Shown: positions 27,525 to 36,493 of the stretch, in pieces
Layout of the letters: every line of letters begins with the position of its first letter
How positions within the stretch are numbered: the first letter of the stretch is position 1
Source: Pelagibius sp040217155
GTDB lineage: Bacteria > Pseudomonadota > Alphaproteobacteria > Kiloniellales > Kiloniellaceae
DNA: 64,000 nt
Direction: 5' to 3'
Assembly (NCBI GenBank): GCA_040217155.1
Contig: JAVJNS010000005.1
Coordinates: 1 to 64,000, forward strand
Translations under genes and position numbers: made by a program
The notes under the pieces: model-generated
The model's database searches: none
What the model saw: the letters and a program-made list of their open reading frames with translations, nothing else
What the model was told of the DNA's origin: nothing

Positions 27525-28895
27525 TCAAGTGCGCTCGAAGCCCCGCTTCAGTTCCCAGTCGGTGACCCGGCGGTCGTACTCCAGCTGCTCCCACTTGGCG
27601 GTATGCACATAGTGGTCGACCACATCGTCGCCCAGCGCGGCGCGCAGCATTTTGGATTTCTCCAGCGCCTTGATGGCCTCGCGCAGGGTCTTGGGAACGT
27701 CGTGCAGCTTCTTGCCCGAGTAGGCGTCGCCCATATAGGGCTCCGGCAGTTCCAGCTTCTCCTCGATCCCCGCGAGGCCCGCCGCCAGCAAGGCCGAGAA
27801 AGCGAGGTAGGGATTGAGGTCGCCGCCGCCGACTCGGCATTCGATGCGGATCGCCTTGGAGCCCTCGCCGCAGAGGCGGAAGCCGGCGGTGCGGTTGTCG
27901 AGGCTCCAGATCGCCTTGGTTGGCGCGAAGGTGCCGGCCTGGAAGCGCTTGTAGGAGTTGATGTAGGGCGCCAGGAAATAGGTCAGGTCGTCGGCGTACT
28001 TCAACTGCCCGGCCACGAACTGGCACATCAGCTTGGACATGCTGTGCTCGGCCTTGGGATCGTAGAACAGCGCCTCCTTGCCGGCCTGGTCCCACAGCGA
28101 AGCGTGGATATGGCAGGAGTTGCCGGCCATCTCGTAGTTCCACTTGGCCATGAAGGACAGCGCCTTGCCTTTCTGATGGGCGATCTCCTTGCAGGCGTTC
28201 TTCAGAATGACGTGGTTGTCGGCCATGGTCAGCGCTTCGTCGTAGCGCACGTTGATCTCTTCCTGGCCCGGGCCCCACTCGCCCTTGGAATTTTCCACCG
28301 GAATGCCGGCGCCCTGCAGGCCCTTGCGGATCGCCCGCATCACGTCCTCCTCCTTGGTGGTCTGGAAGATGTGATAGTCCTCGATGTAGTAGCCCTCGGT
28401 CTTGAGGTCCTGGTAGTGCTTCCGGTGAGCGCTCTCGTAGGTCTCGTCGAAGAGGTAGAATTCCAGTTCCGAGGCCAGGTAGGGCTTGTAGCCCTTGGCC
28501 GCGAGGCCGTCGATCTGGCGCTTCAGCATGGCGCGCGGCGAATGCGGCACCGGTGCGTGCTCGTGGTGATCCAACACGTCGCAGAGCACCAGGGCGGTGC
28601 CCTCCAGCCACGGCAGCCGCCGGATCGTCGAAAGGTCGGGCTTCAGGGTGAAGTCGCCGTAGCCCCGGGCCCAGCTTGTCGCCTCATAACCGGGCACCAG
28701 TTCCATGTCGATGTCGTTGGCCAGCAGGTAGTTGCAGGCATGGGTCTCGCTCTCCGCCGTATCGACGAAGAACTCCGCCTGGAAGCGCTTGCCGATCAGG
28801 CGGCCCTGCATGTCGACCATGCAGACGAGAACGGTATCAATGCTGCCGTCGGCGACGGCTTTTTTCAGCTCGGTAAGGCTTAGAACACCTGACAT
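27525..28895 (-). CDS. Glutamine-synthetase-like ligase, PuuA type
   Basis: A 456-residue protein from ATG 28895 (MSGVLSLTEL); an upstream in-frame start adds a non-conserved basic stretch. The beta-grasp N-domain is followed by the GS catalytic barrel, with metal-binding SELEFYLF, GPGQEEINVRY and the His-rich NSCHIHASLWD visible. GEGSKAIRIECRVGGGDLNPY is the C-terminal substrate loop. The absence of the adenylylation-loop Tyr region and its length place it with gamma-glutamyl-amine ligases (PuuA/GlnT group) rather than GlnA. It may feed the PuuD-like hydrolase of the polyamine locus 22 kb away. Confidence 0.82.
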   Translation of the reverse strand: MSGVLSLTELKKAVADGSIDTVLVCMVDMQGRLIGKRFQAEFFVDTAESETHACNYLLANDIDMELVPGYEATSWARGYGDFTLKPDLSTIRRLPWLEGTALVLCDVLDHHEHAPVPHSPRAMLKRQIDGLAAKGYKPYLASELEFYLFDETYESAHRKHYQDLKTEGYYIEDYHIFQTTKEEDVMRAIRKGLQGAGIPVENSKGEWGPGQEEINVRYDEALTMADNHVILKNACKEIAHQKGKALSFMAKWNYEMAGNSCHIHASLWDQAGKEALFYDPKAEHSMSKLMCQFVAGQLKYADDLTYFLAPYINSYKRFQAGTFAPTKAIWSLDNRTAGFRLCGEGSKAIRIECRVGGGDLNPYLAFSALLAAGLAGIEEKLELPEPYMGDAYSGKKLHDVPKTLREAIKALEKSKMLRAALGDDVVDHYVHTAKWEQLEYDRRVTDWELKRGFERT

Positions 28896-29053
28896 CGGAG
28901 AACTCCGGTTCGGAAATGACCAGAAGGACGGGCGCCCCGCTGGAAAAGAAAAGCGACGGGGCACAATAATCGTCCGCCGCGCGCCGGTCGAGGCTCGTTA
29001 AAGCGCCTGACAGCACGGTAAACACAACCTGACGCGGCGGCGCCACCCAAACC

Positions 29054-30553
29054 CTATGTCCCGTCGTGCAGGCGGTGGTTCACCGCGGTGAGGCCGCGGC
29101 GGGCCTCGTCGTAGAGTCCGAACAGCCGGGCGTAGGCCGCGTGGCGGTTCGGGTCGGGCCGGTTTTCCTCGGTGATCCTGGCGCAGCGCGCCACCGCCTC
29201 GGCCGGCGAGGCGAAGAGGCCGCCGCCGACGCCCGCGACCAGCGCGGCGCCGAAGGAGGCGTCGCCGTTGGCCGGCACCTTCACGGTCAGCCCGGTGACA
29301 TCGGCGATGATCTGGCGCCAGGTGGCGCTGCGCGCGCCGCCGCCGAGCAGGCGCATGTCGCCGAAGTCGGCGCCGGACAGTTCTTTGGCCGCGCGCAAGA
29401 CGTCGTTGAGGGCGAAGGCGATGCCCTCATAGCAGGCCCTGGCGAAGTGGGCGCGGCCGTGGCCCAGAGTCAGGCCGATGAAATCGCCGCGCAGCTTGGG
29501 GTCCCAGTGCGGCGCCCGCTCGCCCATCAGATAGGGATGGAAGATCAGGCCGTCGGCGCCCGGCGCGATGCCCGCGGCCAGGCGGTCCATCTCGGCGAAG
29601 GCGGTCTCCCGCGGCAGATCGGCGAAGAATGTATCGCGCACCCAGCGGTGCGCCGTGGCGCAGGCGTTGATGCCCGAGGCCATATACCACAGCCCCGGCA
29701 GGATGTGCGGATAGCAGGACACCGGCGGGTGCACCTCCGGCCGGCCACAGGCCAGGAAGACCACGCCCGCCGTGGCCAGCTTGATGGCCCCCTGCCCGGC
29801 TGCGATGGCGCCGGCGCCGTAGAGTTCCACCGTGGTGTCGTTGGAACCGACCACCACCGCCGTGCCCTCGGCGAGGCCGGTCGCCTTGGCTGCTTCGGCG
29901 CTCACCCGCCCGGCGATGTCGGTGGGCTGCCTGACCGGCGGCAGGCGCGCCATGTCCCAGCCGATGAGGCCGCAGAGCTCCGGCGACCAAGCGCGGCTCG
30001 CGACATCGGACATCAGCGCGCCTAGGGCATCGGAGTAGTCGGTGGTCCAGTCGCCGGTGAGGCGGCTGCGCAACCAGTCCTTGGCGATATAGAGCTTCTC
30101 GGTGCGGGCGACGGCGTCGGGCTCGTGCTTCTGCAGCCACGCCAGCTGACACAGGCTCCAGGTCGGATTGGCGCGGTTGAGGCCCCTGGCGATGATCATT
30201 TCGCCGGCGCGTTCGTGCAGTTCCGCGGCTTCCACAGTGCTGCGCTGGTCGTTCCACATGATCGCCGGCCGGATGACCCGGCCCTCGGCGTCCTCCAGCA
30301 CCGCGATGTGGGCGCCGGCGGAAACCCCGATTGCGGCAATATCGCTGGCCGGCAATGCGGCCTTTTCCAGGACCTGGGGCACCACGCCGCAGAGTGCCTG
30401 CCACCAGTCCCCGGGGTTCTGCTCGGACCAGCCCGGCTTGGGCGTCTGGGTGGCGATCGGCGCCGCCGCCTCGGCCAGGGTCGTGCCCCGGCCGTCGATC
30501 AGCGTCGCCTTGAGGCTGCCGGCCCCCAGGTCGAGGCCGAGGATCGCCGCCAT
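29054..30553 (-). CDS. FGGY-family carbohydrate kinase, xylulokinase type
   Basis: A 499-residue sugar kinase. It has the N-terminal phosphate-1 motif (ILGLDLGAGSLKATLID), VVGSNDTTVELYGAGA in the middle, and the C-terminal ATP-binding block LLGGGARSATWRQIIADVTG. Its length and the residues GASFGAALVAGVG-like near the end resemble xylulokinase XylB. The ATG overlaps the stop of the SDR gene by one base (TGATG), so a sugar alcohol oxidised by the SDR and then phosphorylated is a natural reading. No sugar transporter accompanies the pair. Confidence 0.85.
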   Translation of the reverse strand: MAAILGLDLGAGSLKATLIDGRGTTLAEAAAPIATQTPKPGWSEQNPGDWWQALCGVVPQVLEKAALPASDIAAIGVSAGAHIAVLEDAEGRVIRPAIMWNDQRSTVEAAELHERAGEMIIARGLNRANPTWSLCQLAWLQKHEPDAVARTEKLYIAKDWLRSRLTGDWTTDYSDALGALMSDVASRAWSPELCGLIGWDMARLPPVRQPTDIAGRVSAEAAKATGLAEGTAVVVGSNDTTVELYGAGAIAAGQGAIKLATAGVVFLACGRPEVHPPVSCYPHILPGLWYMASGINACATAHRWVRDTFFADLPRETAFAEMDRLAAGIAPGADGLIFHPYLMGERAPHWDPKLRGDFIGLTLGHGRAHFARACYEGIAFALNDVLRAAKELSGADFGDMRLLGGGARSATWRQIIADVTGLTVKVPANGDASFGAALVAGVGGGLFASPAEAVARCARITEENRPDPNRHAAYARLFGLYDEARRGLTAVNHRLHDGT

Positions 30554-31344
30554 CAGGCTGGATCCTCCGGCGTGACGTAGGCCGCATGGATGCCGCCGTC
30601 GACCAGGTAACCGGCGCCGGTGACGAAGCTGGCGGCGTCGGAGCAGAGGAACAGCGCCACCTCGGCCACCTCGACCGCCTCGCCGAAGCGGCCCAGGGGC
30701 ATGTGGACGCGGCGGCGCTCCTGCTTCTCCGGCGTATCGAAGAGCTGCGCCGTCAGCGGCGTGCCGATCGGGCCGGGCAACAGGGCATTGGCGCGGATGT
30801 TGCGGCGCGCGTACTGCACCGCGATCTCCCGGGTCATGGCCAGCACCCCGCCCTTAGAGGCGGTGTAGGCGAGCTGCGGCACCGCCGCCCCCATGACCGC
30901 CACCAGGGAAGACATGTTGAGGATGGCGCCGCCGCCGGCTCGCTGCAGCGCCGGCAGGCCGAAGCGGCAGCAGTGGAACACCCCGGTGAGGTTGATGGCG
31001 ATGGTGCGGTCCCAGATCGACAGCTCGGTGTCTTCCGGGCCGTTGTCACCGCCCAGCATGACCCCGGCATTGTTGAACAGAATGTCGACCGCGCCGAGGC
31101 CCGCCTCTGCCGCGCCGATCATGGCCGCCACCGAATCGGGGTCGGCGACGTCCACGGCGATGGCCAGGGCGGTGCCGCCGGCGGCCGCGATCTCGGCCGC
31201 CGTCGCCGCGGCGCTGCCGGCATCGAGGTCGGCCACCGCCACCGCGGCGCCCTCACGCGCGAAGAGCCGCGCCGCCGCCCGGCCGATCCCCGCCCCGCCG
31301 CCGGTGATCACCGCATGCTTGCCCGCCAGTCGCCCTGCGCTCAT
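30553..31344 (-). CDS. Short-chain dehydrogenase/reductase
   Basis: A 263-residue classical SDR starting at ATG 31344 (MSAGRLAGKHAVITGGG). It shows the cofactor motif TGGGAGIG (14-21), NNAG near residue 90, the catalytic Ser in NMSSLVAVMG, and YTASK with the catalytic Tyr and Lys. The Asp after strand 2 (VAVADLDAG) favours NAD+ over NADP+. It precedes the FGGY kinase with a one-base overlap. The likely substrate is a polyol or sugar; that is inference. Confidence 0.85.
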   Translation of the reverse strand: MSAGRLAGKHAVITGGGAGIGRAAARLFAREGAAVAVADLDAGSAAATAAEIAAAGGTALAIAVDVADPDSVAAMIGAAEAGLGAVDILFNNAGVMLGGDNGPEDTELSIWDRTIAINLTGVFHCCRFGLPALQRAGGGAILNMSSLVAVMGAAVPQLAYTASKGGVLAMTREIAVQYARRNIRANALLPGPIGTPLTAQLFDTPEKQERRRVHMPLGRFGEAVEVAEVALFLCSDAASFVTGAGYLVDGGIHAAYVTPEDPA

Positions 31345-31426
31345 TCCTTTTCCCCCGCCGCTAGGCCAGGCCGGAGCGAACCGGCCGCCGCCATGATTCC
31401 GGCGAAGGTAGCTTGCACCACTTGGC

Positions 31427-31456
31427 AACTGCAACATAATGTTGGCAGTTACCAAC
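31427..31456. promoter_or_regulatory. Inverted repeats upstream of glutamine-synthetase-like gene
   Basis: CAACAT (31432-31437) and ATGTTG (31439-31444) form a perfect inverted repeat around a single A. GTTGG (31441-31445) also pairs with CCAAC (31452-31456). AACTGC at 31427 extends the first repeat with one bulged base to GCAGTT at 31445-31450. The site lies 36-65 bp before the start at 31492. A similar CAACA...ATGTTGG...ACCAA cluster occurs before the PotD-like gene. Confidence 0.5.
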
Positions 31457-31491
31457 TCGCAAAACGCATGCAAATCAATGAGGAGGCAATC

Positions 31492-32820
31492 ATGGCGGGG
31501 GACGCGGTGAAGGAGATGATGGCGGCGCTGAACAAGATGGGCGCGCGCTACGTCCGCTTCGAACTGCCCGATCTGCACGGGACCAGCCGGTCCAAGGTGA
31601 TCCCGGTCGGTAAGGCGGAGGGCTACGCGCGCAGGGGCCTGAACTTCTACGGCGGCACCATCGGCCTCGACAGCGCCTCCAACGTCATCGGCGGCTGCGG
31701 CATGAACGAGGAGGTTAGCTACCGCGACCAGCTGCTGTTCCCGGACCCCACGACACTGCGCGCGGTGCCCTGGCTGGAAGACACCGCCAAGGTGATCTGC
31801 GATGCCTACTGGTCGCCGGGCGAGCCGATCGCCGCCACGCCGCGCACGGTGCTGGCCAACATGCTGAAACAGGCCGACAAGATGGGCTATGCGGTGATGA
31901 TGGGCCACGAGTTCGAGTTCTATCTGCTCGATCCCGACAGCAAGGAACCGCTGTTCGGCGGTGTTCATATCTTCAATTCTACTCGCAACCAATACGTCCC
32001 CTTCCTCGACGTGCTGCTCGACGTACTGGAGGAGTCCGGCATCGACGTGATCACTCACAACTGCGAGTACTCGCCGTCGCAGTTCGAGATCAATTTCGGC
32101 CCCGGCATCGGGCTGGCCGGCGCCGACAAGGCCTTCACCTTCAAGAACGCGATCAAGGAGCTGGCCCACCGCAGCGGCTATCTCGCCACCTTCATGTCCA
32201 AGCCGGCGACCGACATGGCCGGCTGCGGCTGCCACCTGCACATCAGCCTGCTCGACAAGAAGACCGGCAAGAATGCGTTCTACACCAAGGGCGCCAAGGA
32301 AGGCATGAACCCGCTGATCCGCCAGTTCGCCGCCGGCCTTCTAACTCATGCCAAGTCGATGCAGGCGCTGATCAACCCGACGCCCAACTGCTACCACCGC
32401 CTGAAGCCGCACACCTTCGCGCCGTCGAACATCTCCTGGGGCGTCGAGGACCGCACCGCCATGGTGCGCATGAAGGATGTCGGCCAGGACAACTGCCACA
32501 TCGAGATGCGCGCCGGCTCCGGGCTCTCCAACCCCTACCTCTCCATCGCCGCGGTGATCGCCGCCGGGCTGCTCGGCGTTCGGGACAAGAGCGAGCTGCC
32601 GACGCCCTCGGCGGGCCCCTCCGAAGAAGATCCCAAACACAAGAAGCTGGCCGGCAGCCTGGAGGAGTCCCTGGCCGCCCTCAAGAAGGACAAGGCCATG
32701 TCCGAGATGCTGGGCGCCGACCTGGTGAAGCTCTTCACCGTGGTGAAGCAGGCCGAACTCGACCGCTTCCGCGGCCACGTCACCGACTGGGAGCGCAAGG
32801 AATATCTGGAGCTCTACTGA
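31492..32820 (+). CDS. Type III-like glutamine synthetase (GlnT group)
   Basis: A 442-residue GS-fold ligase. AGGAGG at 31481-31486, five bases before the ATG at 31492, decides the start over two upstream ATGs. GS metal and substrate motifs are GHEFEFYLLD, EYSPSQFEINFGPG, CGCHLHISLLDKKTG and NCHIEMRAGSGLSNPY. The sequence is only distantly like the ligase at 27525. GlnT-type proteins include gamma-glutamylmethylamide synthetase, gamma-glutamylpolyamine synthetases and true GS-III enzymes, so the amine is open. It diverges from the SDR gene, and the 148-bp gap carries inverted repeats. Confidence 0.85.
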   Translation: MAGDAVKEMMAALNKMGARYVRFELPDLHGTSRSKVIPVGKAEGYARRGLNFYGGTIGLDSASNVIGGCGMNEEVSYRDQLLFPDPTTLRAVPWLEDTAKVICDAYWSPGEPIAATPRTVLANMLKQADKMGYAVMMGHEFEFYLLDPDSKEPLFGGVHIFNSTRNQYVPFLDVLLDVLEESGIDVITHNCEYSPSQFEINFGPGIGLAGADKAFTFKNAIKELAHRSGYLATFMSKPATDMAGCGCHLHISLLDKKTGKNAFYTKGAKEGMNPLIRQFAAGLLTHAKSMQALINPTPNCYHRLKPHTFAPSNISWGVEDRTAMVRMKDVGQDNCHIEMRAGSGLSNPYLSIAAVIAAGLLGVRDKSELPTPSAGPSEEDPKHKKLAGSLEESLAALKKDKAMSEMLGADLVKLFTVVKQAELDRFRGHVTDWERKEYLELY

Positions 32821-32875
32821 GGACCCGGACGGTGCGACAGCCGGTGACAAGCAGGGCGCGGCGACGCTCGGCGGG

Positions 32876-34234
32876 TCAAGTTGACGAAATCCCTGCGCCC
32901 TGGATCCGTCCACTGAAAGCCAGCAGCAGTCCCGCTGTGGCGCCTGTATAGGCAATTGCGGCGATACCGGCGCCGACGATGCCGAATTGCTGGAGCGTCA
33001 GGTAAAGCAAGAGAATGTAGAGGACGGTGGCCGTGGTTCGCGCGGTGATGACGGCCCGCATGCGGCCAGCGGAGACGAGCAGAGGCTCGAGAGGAAAGGC
33101 CACGGTTGCGATGACACCGGCCAGGGCCATCAATACCATGACTTCATAGGCGGCGACGAACTCGGGGCCGAAAGCATAGTGCAGGAGCGGTTGCCCGAAG
33201 AGCACGACAAGACCGAAGGCTCCGGCGGTTGCGGCGCCCGCCAGAATCGCCGAGCGGGCGACGATGTTGTGTGCGGCGGCCGACTCGCCGGTGGCGGAGA
33301 GGCGCGCAAGTTCAGGATAAATCGTGGGTGTAAGCAGCTTGCTCGCCGGCTTGCGAATCGCGTCGGTGACGTGATGGGCAATGCGGTAAAGCCCAGCGGC
33401 ATCCGGGCCGAGGAGCCAACCGACGGCAAGCGTACCGACTCTGTCGGAGGCGAGGTTGAGAGTCGTGTTCAGGTTGGTGCTCCAGACGAACGACCAGATG
33501 AATTTATGCGGTGCCGCCAATCCGCGCAAAGTCAGCGGCATGTCGCGCAACATTCCCTGCCGGTGAAGCTCGCGCAGGGCCAAGACCATGAGGGTGATTG
33601 CGCTGGCGGCGGTCGAGAGAAACCAGAGAGCCAGGAAGGCCGGCAATCCTGCGCCGGCGGCCCAGAGCGCCAGGGCCCCGAGCAGGCGTATTGCGGGACC
33701 GACAACGTTCTGCGCCGCGATCAGATCGAAGCGATCGAACAGCCGCAGAAATCCATTCGGCATCGCCGGGGACATGAAAAAAATGACGGCAGAATAGGCC
33801 ATGGCCAAGGGTTCTGCCTCAGCCGGAATATTGAGAAACCGCAGGGCTGGACCGATGCACAAGAGCGCGATGCCGATGCCGGCCGCCGCGCCGGCAAGGT
33901 CGAGAAGCAGTGTGAATTTGACAAGGCGTTGCAGGTCGGCCACGCGGCTGCCAGCCAGCGCCAAGGCGCCGTAGCGCATGATCGCCTGCCACGACTGGAA
34001 CTTCGCCAGTTCACCGGCGGTATGGACAAGTGTATGGAGCAGCACCAGGACGCCGAAGGCCTCCGGCCCCAGGGTTCGCACCGCCAGCCCCAGATAAACC
34101 AAACTGAATATCGCGCCGGTCCCCTTGCCCATTAGGAGCACACCCGCGTTGCGGAAATGCCGGAGCAGAATCGTCGAACGCAGCCAGGCGAAAACCCGCG
34201 GGCCGATCTGCTGACGGTTCATTGAAACCATCAT
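32876..34234 (-). CDS. Polysaccharide (Wzx/MATE-like) flippase
   Basis: A 452-residue inner-membrane protein with about twelve to fourteen hydrophobic helices. The N-terminal FRNAGVLLMGKGTGAIFSLVYLGLAVRTLGPEAFGVLVLL is the standard opening of oligosaccharide flippases of the MOP superfamily, which move lipid-linked sugars across the inner membrane. No glycosyltransferases lie beside it, which is unusual for Wzx genes. A small gene follows it upstream at 34287 on the same strand. Its partner glycan is unknown. Confidence 0.8.
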   Translation of the reverse strand: MMVSMNRQQIGPRVFAWLRSTILLRHFRNAGVLLMGKGTGAIFSLVYLGLAVRTLGPEAFGVLVLLHTLVHTAGELAKFQSWQAIMRYGALALAGSRVADLQRLVKFTLLLDLAGAAAGIGIALLCIGPALRFLNIPAEAEPLAMAYSAVIFFMSPAMPNGFLRLFDRFDLIAAQNVVGPAIRLLGALALWAAGAGLPAFLALWFLSTAASAITLMVLALRELHRQGMLRDMPLTLRGLAAPHKFIWSFVWSTNLNTTLNLASDRVGTLAVGWLLGPDAAGLYRIAHHVTDAIRKPASKLLTPTIYPELARLSATGESAAAHNIVARSAILAGAATAGAFGLVVLFGQPLLHYAFGPEFVAAYEVMVLMALAGVIATVAFPLEPLLVSAGRMRAVITARTTATVLYILLLYLTLQQFGIVGAGIAAIAYTGATAGLLLAFSGRIQGAGISST

Positions 34235-34286
34235 CGGCGGACGTCCTTATGCAAAGCGGCGAGACTGCGGGCGCCACCAGACCGGT

Positions 34287-34541
34287 CTAGCACCTGGCGA
34301 TCAGCTTGCGCATGCGCAGCAGCTCCCGGACCGCATCGATCGCGTCCTGCCGGCTGGCAAAGCGGCAGCAGTCAATGGGCCAGGTTTCCGGCACGGCGGC
34401 ATGAAACACGACGTCGCCGTCGCGGGCCATCACGACACCGACCGTTTCGCCGTCCATTTCGATGGCACCGCGGCTTTCCGTATAGATTTCGGCCCCGAAG
34501 ATCGAGGGGTGCGGCGATTCGGTCGACGACGATGCTGTCAT
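34287..34541 (-). CDS. Small hypothetical protein
   Basis: An 84-residue protein from ATG 34541 (MTASSSTESPHPS). A longer frame exists upstream but is low-complexity Pro/Arg sequence and looks non-coding. The visible part has an acidic strand pattern (AIEMDGETVGVVMARDGDVVFHAA) and a C-terminal basic helix (AVRELLRMRKLIARC). No membrane segment is seen. It lies 53 bp upstream of the flippase gene on the same strand. I do not recognise the family. Confidence 0.5.
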   Translation of the reverse strand: MTASSSTESPHPSIFGAEIYTESRGAIEMDGETVGVVMARDGDVVFHAAVPETWPIDCCRFASRQDAIDAVRELLRMRKLIARC

Positions 34542-35274
34542 GGCGGCGCACTCTTGTTGTGGCGGGACCGGGTCAGGCGGCCCATCGAAGCCTGCTTTCA
34601 ATTCGGGGACAGAAGGGCGTCGCCGATCCGGGGAAAGGGAGGTCCGAACCGGCGACGCGGGCGTGGCTGAACCGCACTGTGCGGGGCCACATTGCAGGCG
34701 CCCTCGGGGGGATGGGGCCTGCACTTGCGCGACGTGGTAGGCGTCACGGGGGAGTGCCGAACCCGATCGGGGAAATCGGAGTCCGGCGCCTGATCGCCGC
34801 GCAATTCCTCGGGCAAAATCCACGGCCAGTGGCTGGCGCCGCGGGGCCCTGGGTGTTGTCTTTGGCGTCTTCATGGATGGGATATTGGGTAGCCGCCCAG
34901 GCCACGTAAGTGACGGCGGTCACTTCTCACAGGCTTGTGTTGAGATTGTGAAGCGAGAGTACGCTCCACTGCCCTCCCTCCGCCGGTGAACCGAATTGGG
35001 CCACTCGATCGGGCCCCCTCACAGGTCTGGCGCCTTCGTCCACGCACGGCTGCCGCGGGCGACTGGACACGAAGGGGACCGCGCTCGCCGGCGCGATGTT
35101 CGTCGCGCGAAACCAAGCCATGGCCCTGGCAATGCAGCGTTCAGCGCTCGGAACAATGGTCGGGAACAGGCCGGAGGCGCTGCCCGCAGGAACACTTGTA
35201 ACGCTATCCGGAGCGTTCAAGCTTGGGCCGGTTCAGCTCAATTCGGCGAGCGCACTGCCGGCGCCGGCAGTTCG

Positions 35275-35511
35275 TCACGAGTGGAAGACAACCGCAGTGG
35301 CCATATAGAGGCCGGCAGTGGAGACGAGAGCAATGAAAAAGATCAGCATTGCCGCCCGTGCCCCTCTTCGTTGCACGCCCGACCATCTGGAGTTTCGGCG
35401 GATGATCCATTGGCAGACTCTGTCGGCCAGGACGATGGCTATCAGGCAGACGGCGACGATCGTCCACAAAATCGGATCTGCCAGAACAGCAAGATTCAAG
35501 ACTTCCTCCAC
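35275..35511 (-). CDS. Possible small two-helix membrane protein
   Basis: A 78-residue frame beginning with GTG. Two hydrophobic helices are seen, ILWTIVAVCLIAIVLADRV (~residues 14-32) and AMLIFFIALVSTAGLYMATA (~54-73), joined by a basic loop containing RRNSRWSGVQRRGAR. The positive-inside loop is what a genuine hairpin membrane protein would show, which is why I keep it. The start has no clear Shine-Dalgarno, and coding evidence is otherwise thin. Confidence 0.35.
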   Translation of the reverse strand: MEEVLNLAVLADPILWTIVAVCLIAIVLADRVCQWIIRRNSRWSGVQRRGARAAMLIFFIALVSTAGLYMATAVVFHS

Positions 35512-35543
35512 GGTGAAACTTCAACGGCGACCTTGAGACGTCA

Positions 35544-35611
35544 GCGGCCTGCACGGCGGCCTGCACGGCGGCCTGCACGGCGGCCTGCACGGCGGACTGC
35601 ACGGCGGACTG
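35544..35611. repeat. 12-bp tandem array (GCGGCCTGCACG)
   Basis: Four exact copies of GCGGCCTGCACG run from 35544 to 35591. A fifth with one change (GCGGACTGCACG) ends at 35603, and a partial sixth follows. The multiple-of-three unit would encode a Val-Gln-Ala-Ala-type repeat on the minus strand, but the surrounding frame is not convincing. Confidence 0.85.
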
Positions 35612-36380
35612 ATGCAAAGCGGCTCGATTCCATTGGCCGCCGTACCCAGAAAAACGGGGAAACGGAGCGTTTCTCAATTTCCACCAATCTCCAACTTAAT
35701 TGAACGCCGTAGAATTCTAAAGTGGATGCCGATCCTCGATTATCCGAGCCGGACGGGGCATGTCCCTTCCTTGTTCTGTCGACGGACTCGAGCCGCCGGC
35801 GCAAATTCGCCACGACCCTGTCGCACCGCGGCGGCTCCACGCGGCACTACAGGATTGCGGGAGAGCTTCCCTACAATTTTTGGATGCTTGTGAAGCGACG
35901 TGACTGGAGCGGGAAGTGCCGATGTCGCTCTGCTGGCATCGCCTGGCCAGGCTCGCCGAGGCGCCTCCAGGCTATGGGGAGGGGCCGGGGAACGGACGGT
36001 AAATCCGGGCCTGCGGCTTTTCGCTGAAGACCTGTTACTTCGAAGAGGAAAGCCGGAGATGGGTGTCGTTGTGGCCGGAGCGTTCCTGCCAGGTCTCACG
36101 GCGGGCCTTGTGAAGTCGCGGCACTCGACGTTAAGCAATCGCCTTCGCAAGCTATCGTTCTTGGATCAATCCGCCATGCGATGCGTGCCACGTCTCACGG
36201 GCAATTGAACCGAACGTGATCGCTTCCCTGTGCCTGTGCCGTGAATGAAAGCGCCTTAATGCAATGGATTGGCTCACAAAACCTCTCTTGAACGAGCGTT
36301 CCACCATCACCAACTGCCCATCACGCGGGCCGTACAGGTCGGGAGCGGCCGCGATCGCGTAACCAAGACTCATGAGAACC

Positions 36381-36444
36381 TATTGCCCTGACGACGTATT
36401 GCCCTGACGACGTATTGCGTTGACGACGTATGGCCCTGACGATG
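36381..36444. repeat. 16-bp tandem array (TATTGCCCTGACGACG)
   Basis: Four consecutive 16-bp units fill 36381-36444. The first two are identical, the third changes CC to GT, and the fourth has two or three changes. The array lies 50 bp upstream of the AhpD-like gene at 36494. The unit is not a multiple of three, so it is non-coding. Confidence 0.85.
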
Positions 36445-36493
36445 TGGGGTCCTGCGTCTGCCCGATCAGGCCTTTACCTATGGAGGATCCCCG

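Larger units (their letters stand above)
34542..36480. other. Poorly coding 1.9-kb region
   Basis: Many short frames exist on both strands but none shows convincing protein features except one small membrane frame at 35275-35511. The minus-strand frame over 36152-36373 and the plus-strand frame over 35722-36027 are possible remnants; the latter has a faint PilZ-like stretch. Two tandem arrays lie inside. The region separates the flippase from an AhpD-like gene and may be decayed or recently rearranged DNA. Confidence 0.5.

Noticed and set aside
29066..30025. Plus-strand frame over the FGGY kinase
   Set aside because: Antisense shadow with Arg/His/Gly-rich composition.
30553..32241. Single 562-codon frame covering the SDR gene
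   Set aside because: The part before MSAGRLAGKH overlaps the divergent GS-like gene and is antisense; the SDR starts at 31344.
35204..35677. Minus-strand frame encoding a Val-Gln-Ala-Ala repeat
   Set aside because: The repeat is produced by the 12-bp DNA array and the flanking sequence is not protein-like.
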